In this document: in pieces, positions 12,814-24,638 of the stretch
Numbering within the stretch: position 1 is the first letter of the stretch
Layout of the letters: the number at the start of each line of letters is the position of its first letter
Program-made: the position numbers and the translations under genes
Notes under the pieces: model-generated
Database searches by the model: none
Seen by the model: only the letters and a program-made list of their open reading frames with translations
What the model was told of the DNA's origin: nothing
From: Ctenopharyngodon idella
Taxonomy: Eukaryota > Chordata > Actinopteri > Cypriniformes > Xenocyprididae
Length of the DNA stretch: 64,000 bases
Reading direction: 5' to 3'
NCBI RefSeq assembly: GCF_019924925.1
Contig: NC_067226.1
Span: forward strand, 31,798,169 to 31,862,168

Positions 12814-13497
12814 TTAAAGGGATAGTTCATCCAAAAATGAAAATTATCCCATGATTTACTTACCCTCAAGCCATCCTAGGTGTATATGACTATCTTCTTT
12901 CAGTCAAACACAATTAAAGTTATATTAAAAAATATTCTGGCTCTTCTAAGATTTATAATGGGAGTGAATAGTAACCGAGATTTTGAAGCCTAAAAAAGCG
13001 CATCCATCCATTATAAAAATAATCCATATCATCCAGACATTTCTCTTTAAAAAATCTTGTTTAGACTACTAATTCATGACTGGTGTTTTGTTTTGGTCTA
13101 TCCTCTGCGCTTCCACATTCATCAATACGTCATGTGTCACGTGTCAGGTCAAAGTTCATTCTTCCGATGAACTTGACTCACGAACAGAAACCAGAGATTC
13201 TAGTTTATAAAGTTATAAATATGGATATTTTTTCTTACAAAACCCATCACTTCGCTTCAGAAGGCCTTTATTAACCCCCTGGAGCCGTATGGATTTTATG
13301 ATGGATGGATGCACTTTTTTGGGCTTCAAAATCTTGGTTACCATTCACTCCCATTATAAAGCTTGGAATAGACAGAATATTTTTAATATAACTCTGATTG
13401 TGTTTGACTGAAAGAAGAAAGTCATATACAACTAGGATGGCTTGAGGGTGAGTAAATCATGGGATAATTTTCATTTTTGGGTGGACTATCCCTTTAA
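12814..13497. mobile_element. TTAA-flanked foldback MITE (AAAGGGATAGTTCA family)
   Basis: The left end TTAAAGGGATAGTTCATCC and the right end GGGTGGACTATCCCTTTAA are inverted copies with TTAA at both edges. The whole 684-bp element is a long imperfect palindrome: the CCATCCTAGGTGTATATGAC region on the left mirrors the right arm. Its relatives in this window are at 36665-37600 and 51632-52142. It is non-coding. Confidence 0.85.
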
Positions 13498-13529
13498 AGA
13501 TTACTAGTCTTACTGACTGCTGTCATCTC

Positions 13530-14450
13530 ATATAACTAAAGAACGAGTCAGTCACTTTTGTTCCTGAATGAATCAGTGATTTTGAACTAATCGTTTGAGT
13601 GAATGATTCACTCATAAAGACTCTTGTTTGTTCTGTTCCTTGAATGAATCAGTGATTTAAAATCACGATTTGTGCAAAAAAATTTATTCAAAGACATGAT
13701 TCATTCAAAAACAATGGGCCTGTCCCAACACTTGCAAGTCTTGTCCACTTGAGAGCATGTGCACGCAACAGGAAATTAGTGCGCAAGACTGTCCCATGTC
13801 TTAAAAACGCCAAAGCTTAGTGCCCTTAACGCACACTAAACCCACACTATCTTCAGAGTGGTGTTCGAAGGCTAAGCGTATCCCATCATGCATCATGTTC
13901 AGGAAATCACATGCCCTGAAATTGTGAGATGTCAAGAAAAACATTCCAGTGTAAGTTAAATTAATATAATTTGGTAGTAAAACACAAGGTGTTGCACATT
14001 TTATTGGTGCAAAGATGAGTATGTGTATTTTGTACAACATTAGCAACTGCTTTTATCACTTAATTAGAAGCACCACAATTGCGAAATTGTGTCTTCTGTT
14101 ACATAGGGACTACTGAATTTTATTTTAAAGAACAAAGTATTAAAAAAACTAAATGTTTAAATAAAGCTCTATATAAACATGCATTTTGCAACAGTATAAG
14201 TGTGCCTCATTGGGTTATCAAAAGTTCTACACACACTTGAAGTCTTCACGCCCACTTACACATACGTCACGCAAGTAGACAAGTGGTGAAGTGCAAAAAC
14301 CGCAAGTGTAGCTATTTGGACAGGCCCAGTGTTTTTGAACGAATCGAATGATTCAATGACTCACTTTAATTCTATTTCCTGATTAAATCAGTGTTTTTGA
14401 ACAAATCGTTCGCCTGAATGATTCAGTGACTCACTCATAAAAAAAATCTC
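13530..14450. repeat. Degenerate GAATGAATCAGTGATT minisatellite, split by an insertion
   Basis: Units of roughly 85-95 bp share GAATGAATCAGTGATTTTGA, a following AATCGTT and GAATGATTCA...GACTCACT. Two units lie at about 13530-13710 and two at 14330-14450. The array was interrupted by the TIR element at 13714-14328. A related single unit occurs near 19355-19400. Confidence 0.6.
13714..14328. mobile_element. TIR element inserted in minisatellite
   Basis: Ends are TGGGCCTGTCC and GGACAGGCCCA, an 11-bp perfect inverted repeat extended imperfectly inward (CACTTGCAAGT on the left, CGCAAGTGTAG on the right). No obvious 8-bp target duplication was seen. Non-coding. Confidence 0.7.
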
Positions 14451-14644
14451 TTGTCGTCATCTACTAGCAAATCAAAGTAACTTTATTATGAAATTACAGT
14501 AAGTCTATTTTATTACAAAGAAAATCATGTGAATCACATCATGTTATAATTATGACTTCGAAACTCATATGTATGACCATGAAAAGCAACACGAGTGCTG
14601 ATGTTTTCAAGCAGGAACAATAATTTAATGACTGATTAATGTAT

Positions 14645-14679
<35 letters not shown>

Positions 14680-15736
14680 ATAATGTGATATGTATTAGCC
14701 TAAATATAATTTGTAAAATATAATGATAAAGTAAAGCTTCTTATATGAATACAAGTTGGAGAGAGACAAGATAAGGTCTGATCTTTTAAAATGTTAGAAT
14801 CTATTAGATTTTCCATGCCAGGTTTTTGTTGTTGTTTTTGTTGCTCTAGCCCCACTTTTGCTGTAAATTACACTTGGAATCATAGGTTAATAATGTTTAA
14901 GGACCTGGGTTGCATTATTTAGTGCAGGTCAAGGTTAATAAGTGCAGAAAATGAGATCATATTTACACTCTAAAATCACAAGAATATTACGCCCTTCAGC
15001 CAGTCACTTAACCCCATGACACTGTACCTGCAATTAATGCACTGTAAATTGATTTGAATTTACATTCATTTGTCAATGTGATTATGCAGTTATTAATTAG
15101 AGATGTGCTCTGGCAACTAGAATGTTGAAAGTCTTGATCTTCAGTCTGACCTTTATATATTGAGCCGCTTTCAGCGTAGCGATTTTTTGGCCCGAGGAGG
15201 AAGTTGCATCTTGCGTGTACTGCTAGATTAACTCCCATAAGACAAACCATCATAATAATGGATTAACATCAACCCTTGATAATCCTTTTCTTTATGAGGT
15301 GTTCATCAAATTGTATAGTTTGAGAGCATGCAGAAATGCCCACCCAGCTTTTGATGAAAGATATTTGCTGATACCTTCATACCGTTACGCAACCACACCA
15401 CAGGATTTGTCCTAGTTTTTTTTTTTTGCTGTTTTTTTTTTTTTTTTTTAAACAGCATTTTTGAAAAACAGAAATGAAGTTCACAAAACTTTTTTCTCCC
15501 CACTATGTACTCTGTGGTGTGTCTGCTTTGAATTATATATTTAACCCAGATGAGAGAGATGCCCGTGTATTCTGAGCTACACAACCACTTTAGTATAACT
15601 TATTGAAGACATAGAGGCTGAAGAACCATTAATGGTTACCGGTGCAAGGTGCTCTTTGGGTACCTCTATGTTTACACGTTGTCACTCAGAGATGTCTCTG
15701 ATTTCAATCTTATTGAAAATATTATTCAGTGTTATT
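14451..15736. other. No gene seen; poly-T tracts
   Basis: Contains a 27-bp T-run near 14649-14675 and another T-rich run near 15417-15448. No exon or TIR element was identified. Confidence 0.45.
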
Positions 15737-16160
15737 AAGGGTACGTTTACATGACGATGTACTAAAAATGGAAAAGTTTTTCCTTTTCATTTTTTGCATA
15801 CAACTGATGAAGTTGTCAAAACGATCCCCTTTCACACAGATCTGCGAAAATGACTAAAAACGCTGTATTATTCATGCCAGGCCAGTAGTTGGCGATGTCA
15901 CTTTGTAAAGAAAACACTAAGCGGGTATAGACTAAACACATAACACACGTGTGTGACGTCACCGTTATCACAAATTTGTGTTTTTGTAGTTTACACGGAG
16001 ACGATAACGGTATAGTTTTCAAAAACTTGCACTTTGAAACTCGTTTTCAAAAGTTTGCATTTTCAGGCCTCCAAAACGCCATTGTCATGTGAATGAACAG
16101 CTAAAATGCATAAAAGTTTACCATTTTGAGTTGAAAATGGTGTCATGTAAACGGCCCCTA
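15737..16160. mobile_element. hAT-like TIR MITE
   Basis: The left end AGGGTACGTTTACATGACGA is mirrored at the right end by GTCATGTAAACGGCCCCTAA. The element is about 424 bp, non-coding, and holds a perfect TGACGTCA palindrome at 15954-15961. Confidence 0.65.
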
Positions 16161-16828
16161 AGATGGTTAGACAGTCTGATTGATTGATTAGCTGATTGAT
16201 TGGTTACTTGAGTGACAAACGTCTTAGAAAAAGCACTTTTTACTGCTGTAAAGTCCTTCAGAACTCTTAGTTCAGTTCAGAACTTTCTCATCCAACCATG
16301 GAGTATTTTAAGATCAAATGCATTTATCAAAAGTTATTTGTGCTTGGAAAAAATCTTTCTCTAGTTCTCTAGAAATTTATTTATGCATCAGCATGTCGAA
16401 GTTTGATCGATCGCAATTCTAACTCTAACCTTAAAGCAATATGCAACTTTGCAGGGACAAAAACATTCCACATGATGAAAATGTTAGCTTTTTCAACTTA
16501 GGGACATGCACATGATAAAATGCACATCTGTAAAAAATGTTAGAGAGAGAGAGAGTGATAAGGTCTTTTTACAGGAACATTGTGGTGAGGATGATGAGTT
16601 TCCACTGAGGGTGGTTTAGTTGATGGGTGAGTTTAAACAAATACATTGACTTTGATTAAATATTACCAAGACAAACTTTTATTTTGCCACAATAAGAACT
16701 TTAGGGGTGGCTTTCCTGATATCAGTGCAGTCAAATACGTGAAAGGGGGTGATGTATCGTGAAGTTCTGTTTTCAGACTTTTTGTCTCGCACATTCTGAA
16801 TGTGACATGAATGATTACAGTCAACAGA
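16161..16828. other. No feature seen
   Basis: AT-rich intergenic sequence with a short GA run near 16542; nothing coding recognised. Confidence 0.45.
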
Positions 16829-17600
16829 TTAAAGGGTTAGTTCACCCAAAACCGAAATTTCTGTCATTAATTACTAACCCTCATGTCGTTCCAAAACCGC
16901 AAGACCTTCGTTCATCTTCAGAACACAAATTAAGATATTTTTCATGAAATCCGAGAGGTTTTTTATCTCCCATAGAAAGCAATGAAATTACCACATTCAA
17001 GGTCCAGAGAAGTAGTAAAGACATCGTTAAAATAGTCTGTGTGAATACAGTGGTTCAGCGCTAATGTTATGAAGAGATGAGAATACTTTTTGTGCGCAAA
17101 AACAAAACAAAAATAATAACTTTATTCAACAATTTCTTCTCTACCCTGTCAGTCTCCTACGCAGTTGACGCAATGCAGAGCTTCCGTGTTTATGTCCGAA
17201 TGCCGGCTCAGTATTGTCCAACGACACATGCGTGTGATGCTGATGCGGAGCCGGCCAATACCGAGTCGCCGTTCTGACGTTCTGACGTAGAACACGGAAG
17301 CTCTGCAGTGTGTCTTCAATGTAAACTGCGTAGGAGAATGACAGGGAAGAGAAGAAATTGTTGAATAAAGTCGTTTCTTTTGTTTTGTTTTTGCGCACAA
17401 AAAGTATTCTCGTCGCTTGATAACATTAAGGTTGAACCACTGCAGTCACATGGACTATTTTAACGATGTCTTTACTACTTTTCTAGACCTTGAATGTGGT
17501 AATTTCGTTGCTTTCAATGGGACGTTAAAAAAAACCCTCTCAGATTTCATCAAAAATATCTTATCTTGTGTTCAAGATGAACAAAGGTCTTACAGGTCAT
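16829..17600. mobile_element. TTAA-type foldback MITE (GTTAGTTCACCC family), right end lost
   Basis: The left end TTAAAGGGTTAGTTCACCC is intact. The right arm mirrors the left (TTCAACAATTTCTTCT against GAAGAAATTGTTGAA; TTGCGCACAAAAAGTATTCT against its complement) but fades at about 17600 before the terminal TIR. Overlapping frames at 17077-17400 on both strands are the two palindromic arms being translated. Confidence 0.75.
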
Positions 17601-18708
17601 TTACGAAGGTCATTTAGCTTTGGTTCCAGAAGTACAAGCCGAAATTCATTGCATTTAGAGCTTAAAGATTAAATAGCTCATGAACATGCCAAAGCAAATG
17701 GGGAATTGCGATACAAAGCACTACAATGGACACTTCAATACAACAACATCACGCACCCATTCAGAAAGACAAATGTTACAGTTTATGTTGTTTACTTTGA
17801 TGTGTTTAGTGTAGGACAGCCTCAAATAGTTGTGCAAAAAAAAAAAAACGCCCGGTGCAGATACATTGGATGGGTTTATTATATGCGAGACAATCACGGT
17901 CGCTCTAGACAGAACGTGAGTAGTTGCTTACTCATGACACACAGCAACACAGCTAAAAGTATTCCTATTATGTTAGACATTTTATTGAAAGTAGCCTACT
18001 TTTACCTGTTGAGACATTCCTTCACAAGCATCTTTAAGAGCTTAATTGTGACGTTTGAGGTGGGGAGGATCAACACGTGAAAGGTGCGTTTGCAAAATAT
18101 GCTTATTTTTTTAATTCTGCTGGGTGCCACTAGTGTAGCAGAAACTATACTTCACCTTTAAGATTTCATCTGAAATACTCACATTTCCCATCTAAAAATG
18201 GTCTTAATTTATGCTGTCCTTTTTCTTCTAGAACATAAATATTGTTGCTCTGTGGCCTCTGACACACAGGAGCGAGACCAATCTGCAAATTGGATTAAGC
18301 CAAAAAATACACTTTCATTAATCTTGTGCTCATCTTGGTGTGAAATTAGTGGGAAAAATGTAATCACTGATGAATCCACCACAGGTCAATTAGTTGAGTA
18401 CCTGTTTGACATTAAAGACATTTATTCGATTAGTTACAGTGTAAGGTGGCTGGGGTGACCGATTGGGCGGTATCAGATGACTGATACTGACTGTGCAAAG
18501 GAAGCACTAGGATTCAGCCACAGGTCTAATTAAGAGAGTCAGTCAGGGGTGCTCTTCTGAATACTGATAGCCAACACATCACAATACCACATTAATGTCT
18601 GGGATAATGCAGTGTTATGTCATCATTTAAATGAGTTTGCACTAAAAAGTGTTTTGCATAAGGAGGTTCAGCTACTGAAACACCAAACTGGTCATGGTAA
18701 GAGATTAT
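17601..18708. other. No gene seen
   Basis: The longest open frame (17706-18080, plus, 124 residues) has no recognised domain, no splice pattern and a run of lysines from a poly-A tract. I do not call it a gene. Confidence 0.4.
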
Positions 18709-19134
18709 ACAGAATAGGTGTCTTTTTGTTTTCAACTTTTAACTTTTTTTTTCTTTTTCCTTTTTTTTGACAGAGACAATAGAGAGGGATAGGAAATTAC
18801 TGGGAGAGGGAATGCAGGATTTCAAGTGTCATATTGCTTTAAAGGGACTATGTAGAATTAGTAGTCCTATCTATTTGAATGGGAGAATCCTGAAATCTCA
18901 AAAACTGCTTGGCGAACTTGCAATTAAATAACATATTTCAAATCAGCAACAAAATCTGACATGAACTGTCCCATAAATGTAGTTTATTATGCTCAAATAG
19001 TGTTTAAAAAGCTTATTTTTCAGGCTAGACGAGCCTGAAAATTGTCCCTCTCTATTGTCTCTGTCAAAAAAAAAAAAAAAAAGGAAAAAGAAAAAAAAAG
19101 TTAAAAGTTGAAAACAAAAAGACACCTATTCTGT
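18709..19134. repeat. Near-perfect inverted repeat, arms of about 80-90 bp
   Basis: The arm at 18709-18789 (ACAGAATAGGTGTC ... GACAGAGACAATAGAGAGGG) recurs in reverse complement at 19044-19134. The main difference is the length of one T-run (about 8 against about 17). The spacer is about 250 bp. The left arm lies outside, and the right arm inside, the TTAA element at 18839-19194. Confidence 0.85.
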
Positions 19135-19194
19135 TCACATATTGGCAATACAAAAAGCGATTCATGCATTAAAATTCTTACATATAGCCCCTAA
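18839..19194. mobile_element. TTAA-type MITE (AAAGGGACTATGTAGAATT)
   Basis: The left end TTAAAGGGACTATGTAGAAT is mirrored by ATTCTTACATATAGCCCCTAA at the right with several mismatches. Inside is a compact stem-loop at 19019-19041 with nine-base arms (TTTCAGGCT and AGCCTGAAA) and a five-base loop. Confidence 0.55.
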
Positions 19195-19890
19195 TATGAC
19201 AATTTTATAAACCTGAAGATAATATTAATTTAAATTACCTTTTAGACACAGTCTACGCAGTTACTTCATCTATTTTTATCAATGAAAAATTACCAAACAA
19301 AGCCACAGAAACCGTTGTGCTCCAAACACAGTAGTGTTTCGCTTCCGCCATGAACCGGTGTTTGAACAAATCAGTTCAGTGAATGATTCAGTGATTCATT
19401 ACAAGAGTAACAATTTAACTGTAACATGTAGAAAAAGTGACTGTAATCACCATCACTATTGCACATGCATACAGTCTGTAACGCGCAAACACAAGTGGAG
19501 TGATACAAATAAAGTCCCAGTGCTGTTGTATATTTAGAAATAATTTAAATTTCTCACGCCTCTTCTACTATCTTGTTTTTTTTTTTTCACTGAGCTTGGT
19601 GCGACACATTCTGTATGTTATGTTGCCTTTAGAGTTGGGCCAAAAGGATGTATCTTAGGAACCATTGTTGTTATTATTATATTTTTTATTGCAATGAAGA
19701 AATGTCATTGTTTTAAATACAAATAACTTTAAAGGAAAAGGAAAGGATAAAAAAGGCTATATAAACAGGTAAACAAAGGAAACCTCAACCAGTAAGAAAG
19801 ATAAGATCAAATTCTTTTGTTATGTTTATGAGTTTAAGAGATTTTACAGTATGTGAAATTTAACCAAGAAAGACATAAAATCTAGGCAAA

Positions 19891-20056
19891 GTGTTCATGG
19901 AGGGCCACTGTCCTGCAGAGTTTAGCTCTGACTTGCCTCAACACACCTGCCTGGAAGTTTCTAGACCTTGATTAGCTGGTGCAGGTGTGTTTAATTAGGG
20001 TTGGAGCTAAATTATGCAGGATAATGGCCCTCCAGGAGCAGGATTGGACACCCTTG
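19891..20056. mobile_element. Short hAT-like foldback MITE
   Basis: GGAGGGCCACTGTCCTGCAG at the left mirrors GGCCCTCCAGGAGCAGGATT at the right. The inner arms ACACACCTGCCTGGAAG and GGTGCAGGTGTGTTTAATTA continue the fold. This is a dispersed teleost-type repeat of about 165 bp, non-coding. Confidence 0.7.
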
Positions 20057-20094
20057 GTTTAGAATTTTTTTTTTTTTTTTTTTTTTTTTTAAAT

Positions 20095-20230
20095 GAATAT
20101 CAAAATCTGGACATTCTACTAAGTAACTTTGCAACTACAACTAGTAACTTTGCAACTAACTCTTATTAAAGTATTAGACTGTTAGGTTAGGGTTCAGTGT
20201 TAGGGTTAGTAGAATAAGTTGACGTAGTTG
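20095..20230. mobile_element. Fragment of TIR element related to 53853-54876
   Basis: ATTCTACTAAGTAACTTTGC and GTTAGGGTTAGTAGAATAAG resemble the two ends of the larger element at 53853-54876 (both use ATTCTACTAACTATAAGTAA and TTAGGGTTAGG). The outer ACTTTATT terminus is not present. Confidence 0.45.
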
Positions 20231-20339
20231 CAAAGTCATTTGACATTTCACTTGACATTTGACTTGACATTTATATTCAACAGTGCTTTGATCTGCCTGC
20301 ATTGACACTATTCTTTAAGAGCTGCTGTGCAGCCAAATA

Positions 20340-20397
20340 ATGTACCAGTTATCAATGTAAAGCTGCTTTGACACAATCTACATTAAATAAAGGTGAA
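20340..20397 (+). mobile_element. LINE-type 3' tail fragment
   Basis: GTAAAGCTGCTTTGACACAA followed by TCTACATTAAATAAAGGTGA is the tail type I recall for L2-like LINEs and their SINEs in teleosts. No coding part is present. Confidence 0.55.
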
Positions 20398-22539
20398 AAA
20401 GGTGACTTATAGTCAGTAGGCCATCCAAATAAAGTGTTACCCAACTAGCAGACTGGGAAGAATAGTTCGCTTTTAAGAGCCCTCCAGAAAATTAGGCCTT
20501 AGCAAAACATTTGATATAATGAAACGCTTATCATTTATACAGGATGCTGCTTACAACTGAATTGAAAAATTTGCCCCCAGATAGTGTATGGCATATTCCA
20601 GCAAGACCATTGTAATAAGCCAAACTCTGATCCCCTTTGATTGTCCCTATAATAAACTCATAGCACTGCTTTATGATGACATCATGTGAAAGTCATGGAA
20701 ATGAATTCTACTGGCCTGGCTTGTGTGGCAATAAATACAATTTTGCATGCTAATTATTAGGTCACGGCTCCGACAGGTTATATGACTGTTTGATATCAAC
20801 ATTACGCAATCAAAATGACGCAATGCTTGAACAATGCATTATCAAGGTGATGCAATGCATAATCAATGCACGATCAAAGTTTCTAGACTTTTTTTTTTCT
20901 CTTCTCCATTCTGCGATTACCTTTAGTTACCCCACACTTCTGTACTAAGAGGCTAAGTTAGCTCACCGCCACTGCCACCATGCATTTGCAGCTCTCCGTA
21001 TTACTATTCATGCTCTGATGAAAATAGAAAAGCGCATTTTTATTAGTATGAATGTCTTTGTGCCGGTATCATTTATTCAGGTTTTTCCTCTGAGAAAGAA
21101 CATGAAAAGTGCTTTAGCTCCAAGTCCTTATTTTAACCCCATCAAAGGATGCACATCTTCCCACAGTAGTTACAATGAAAGTGACTTACGAGAGAGAACT
21201 GCATGTGTGTATGAAAGAATGCCTTTAATGTCATCTAATGACAGCGCTGCACATTGACCCTTCGAGTTTCAAGGTGAGAGGCCTCTGCCAGCTGAACCGT
21301 CTCTTCTGCTCGTCTCACCGCCTCTGACAGCTCCGAGAGTGAGCTACAGAGAAGATCTATGGGAATCGGATGTTGCTCTGTTATCCAAACAACCTTTGTG
21401 GCACGTCGCCCTGTTCTGTTTGTCAAAGATACAGTGCTTTTGACAGAAATCCAAGGAAATGCTTAAAAGGACTTTGGTGCATTGAAAGCCGTGTTGTCAT
21501 TCACACCAGCGCAGAAGTGGGCGTGCAAGAAACTGCTGACTTTGTACAGCAATCTTATTAAATTGAGTATTTGAAATGTGCGGGCAGAGTTAGTATGTAA
21601 TATACTGTGTATATTTAGCATCACGTTAGATTGTCACCATTATGATGTATGACAGTAATGTTCACCTGAGGTGGTTGTGCATTGGCCTGGAGTCAATTAT
21701 TCCACTTATAGTACGGTTACCACACCTCAAAACATTGTTCAGATTATGTATTTCAAAACATCTGTCAGGTTTTTGTCCTTAAAACGCTCTTTTGTGTAGG
21801 ACTAATTTCTTACGCATCTAATCCCAAGCCTCCGTTGCTAATTCCAAAACGTTATTTTAGATCTAGTAAAGCAGGCTTGAGCCATTGATAGCAGAATAAT
21901 GCAGTTATTAATGCAGTTATGAGAGAGAGAGAGAGTGAGATTAAGTGTATGTGAATTGAGTCTGTGCATCTCTGAACAGTGTTCGGCAGCAGCTTCTCTA
22001 CTAATAGCGAAACTGTAAGTTTATCTGCTCCAAAAACAGCGCCGTTATTATCTCGCTAGTGATAAATGTCATGTAGCTTTTAAGTTGTTAAAGTATTTTG
22101 CTGATAAAATCATCATAGCAGCGCTGACCACACGTTTCTGTACACGTATGTGTCCGTACTGTATGTGTGTGTGTTTGTGTTTGAGTGTAAGAAGGAGCTC
22201 AGCGGGGGAAAGAGTATGTGCGTTTCATACATAAAACGTAATATTGTTGTAAAAAATATGGAAATAATTTGTCATTTTTCTATTTTTTACTATATTTATT
22301 TGCTTGGTGTGATTGTGGGTTTTGTTTCTTTTTCTGTTGTCGGCTGTAAGGACCTTTTGAAATAACTGAAAACATTTGGCGAAGTGATATGGAACTGTAA
22401 TGGGATCAAGACCTGCCTGGAACTACTTTAGTCGTGCGTTTCCCTGAAAATAATCAACCAATCAGATTCAAGCATTCAACAGCCCCATAGTATAATGTAC
22501 AGTAATGAACTTGAAATTGATCAGGGATGCAAAGAGGCA
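20398..22539. other. Unique-looking intergenic stretch
   Basis: No TIR ends, microsatellites or recognisable exons over about 2 kb, which is unusual for this window. Positions 21230-21560 are GC-richer and open in several frames, but no domain or splice pattern is evident. A conserved non-coding element is a possibility; this is inference from repeat absence only. Confidence 0.35.
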
Positions 22540-22908
22540 AGATGATGTCTTTACTACCTTTCTGGATATTGAAAGTGGTAGTTGCGTAGACTGTCAATGG
22601 AGGGACAGAAAGCTCAAATATCATTAAAAAGATCTTTATTTGTGTTCCGAAGATGAACACAAAAGATATTTTGAAGAATGTCAGTAACCAAACAGTTGAT
22701 GGGTCCCATTGACTTCCATAGTATTTTTTTCTTTTTTCTTTTCTATACTATGGAAGTCAATGGGGCTTATCAACTGTTTGGTTGCCCATATTCTTCAAAA
22801 TATCTTCTTTTGTGTTCAGCAGAAGAAAGAAATTCATATAGGTTGGAAAAACTTGAGGGTGAGTAAATGATGACAGAATTTTCATTTTTGGGTGAACTAA
22901 CCCTTTAA
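22540..22908. mobile_element. TTAA-type foldback MITE, left end truncated
   Basis: The right end GGGTGAACTAACCCTTTAA matches the family ends seen at 16829 and 25888. Inside, AACCAAACAGTTGATGGG mirrors CAACTGTTTGGTTGCC around a CTTTTTTCTTTT centre. The same inner palindrome occurs at 52214-52552. Confidence 0.75.
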
Positions 22909-23100
22909 TTAGTTCAGGTGGTTGCTATTCAAAAGAGACCATAGTCTCTGTGACTGAGTCTCTTGGTATGGCTTGAATCCCTCCTTCATTATAAGAGTAT
23001 AGAATTTTGTGGTCATTTTATCGTATTTAAATTACGGTTCAGTTTGAGAAAATATGCTGTTCACAATCAGATTGATGTCCATATTTCATCATTTCAAATG

Positions 23101-23362
23101 TTAAAGGATTAGTTCACTTTAGAATTACAATTTCCTGATTATTTTAATCGCCCCCATGTCATCCAAGATGTTTGTCTTTCTTTCTTCAGTCAAAAAGAAA
23201 TTAAGGTTTTTGAGGAAAGCATTCCAGGATTTTTCTTCATATAGTGGACTTCTCTGGGGTTCAACGGGTTGAAGGTCCAAATGTCAGTTTCAGTGCAGCT
23301 TCACAGAGCTCTACATGATCCCAGACGAGGAATAAGGGTCTTATCTAGAGAAACGATCTGTC

Positions 23363-23442
<80 letters not shown>

Positions 23443-24044
23443 TTTTTAACAACAAATGCTCATCTTGCACTTGCACCACGCATTACGTAATCACATTGTA
23501 AAGGTCACGCGTGACAGAGGTGGAAGTACCGATCCAGTGTCTAAAGCGAACATGCAAAGACTAAGTCAAACTCCCTTTACAAAAAATAAGGTAAAACAAT
23601 GATGTCAAACCATTTTGAAGTTAGAGGAGAAAATGAGAATGAGTTTTTCGCTTCTGCCTACGTCACGCGTGACCTTTCCAACGTGATTACGTAATGCGTG
23701 CCGCATCGCGGAGCTAGTGCAAGATGAGCATTTGTTGTTAAAAAGTATATAAATTATTTTATTTATTTTTTTTTAGAAAATGACCAATCGCTTCGCTAGA
23801 TAAGACCCTTATTCCTCGTCTGGGATCGTGTAGAGCTCTTTGAAGCTGCGCTGAAACTGACATTTGGACCTTCAATAAGTTGAACCCCAATGAAGTCCAC
23901 TATATGGAGAAAAATCCTGGAATGTTTTCCTCAAAAACCTTAATTCCTTTTCGACTGAAGAAAGAAAGACATAAACATCTTGGATGACATGGAGGCGAGT
24001 AAATTATCAGGAAATTTTAATTCTGAAGTAAACTAATCCTTTAA
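23101..24044. mobile_element. TTAA-flanked giant foldback element
   Basis: The left end TTAAAGGATTAGTTCACTTT and the right end AAGTAAACTAATCCTTTAA have TTAA at both edges. Nearly the whole 944 bp pairs with itself: CTTTCTTCAGTCAAAAAG, AGGTCCAAATGTCAGTTTCA and AACAACAAATGCTCATCTTG all recur inverted on the right. An A-run plus (TA)n tract at 23367-23440 has expanded in the left arm only. Confidence 0.85.
23367..23440. repeat. Poly-A then (TA)n microsatellite
   Basis: About 31 A followed by about 21 AT units, lying within the left arm of the foldback element. The Lys-Tyr-Ile frame across it is an artefact. Confidence 0.95.
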
Positions 24045-24574
24045 AAAAAAAAAAAACATCGCCTCAAACAAGAATCTAAGTCTAAAAAGGGAAGAAGGCA
24101 AGAACCAATTTATCTTACATCAGAATTTTAAAACATGCATAATAAATGTGAAAATGTTTTGGAGGCATATACTGCAGTTGTTTACATGCTTGTCTGTCTG
24201 CTTCCACCTCTGTAGGAGAACTTGACCTTCACACGGTGTCCTGCGATTGACAGGCAACATAAAGTCAAGCCCAGCTAATTATATTAAGAAACATAGATCC
24301 GTGCAGGCAGTGGATGTGACGGGCACATTGATTAATCTGCTATGCATCCCTGTGAGAGACTGCATTCAGGGATTATATAAAGCACAGATTTGGCCGTTTG
24401 AAGAGGATGTTGTAATTAGATGCAGTTAGTCAGGTTTGAATGTATGTGTATAGATAATGGGCATGCATAGGAATCCAGCATTGTGATTTGCACTGCAGAC
24501 TGAACAGGTTACTGATACCTGACAGAAGCCTATTGCAATACGCTGGGGACGAGAGCTCGCTTTCACGCTATATA
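24045..24574. other. No gene seen
   Basis: Short intergenic stretch without recognisable features. Confidence 0.4.
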
Positions 24575-24638
24575 TAAAGCACTTTATGTAAGCTGCTCTG
24601 AATAAGAGCATCAGCTTAATGCTTTAAATGTAAATACC
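24575..24638 (+). mobile_element. LINE/SINE 3' tail fragment
   Basis: AAGCACTTTATGTAAGCTGC then TCTGAATAAGAGCATCAGCT and AATGCTTTAAATGTAAAT fits, with changes, the fish LINE/V-SINE tail type ending in AAATGTAAAT. Only the tail is present. Confidence 0.5.

Noticed and set aside
17706..18080. 124-residue plus-strand open frame
   Set aside because: No recognisable domain, includes a poly-A-derived lysine run, and has no neighbouring exon.
20180..20215. GTTAGGGTT motifs resembling telomere repeats (also near 53925)
   Set aside because: Only two or three imperfect units, found in the same position in two copies of one TIR element family, so they are part of the element and not an interstitial telomere.
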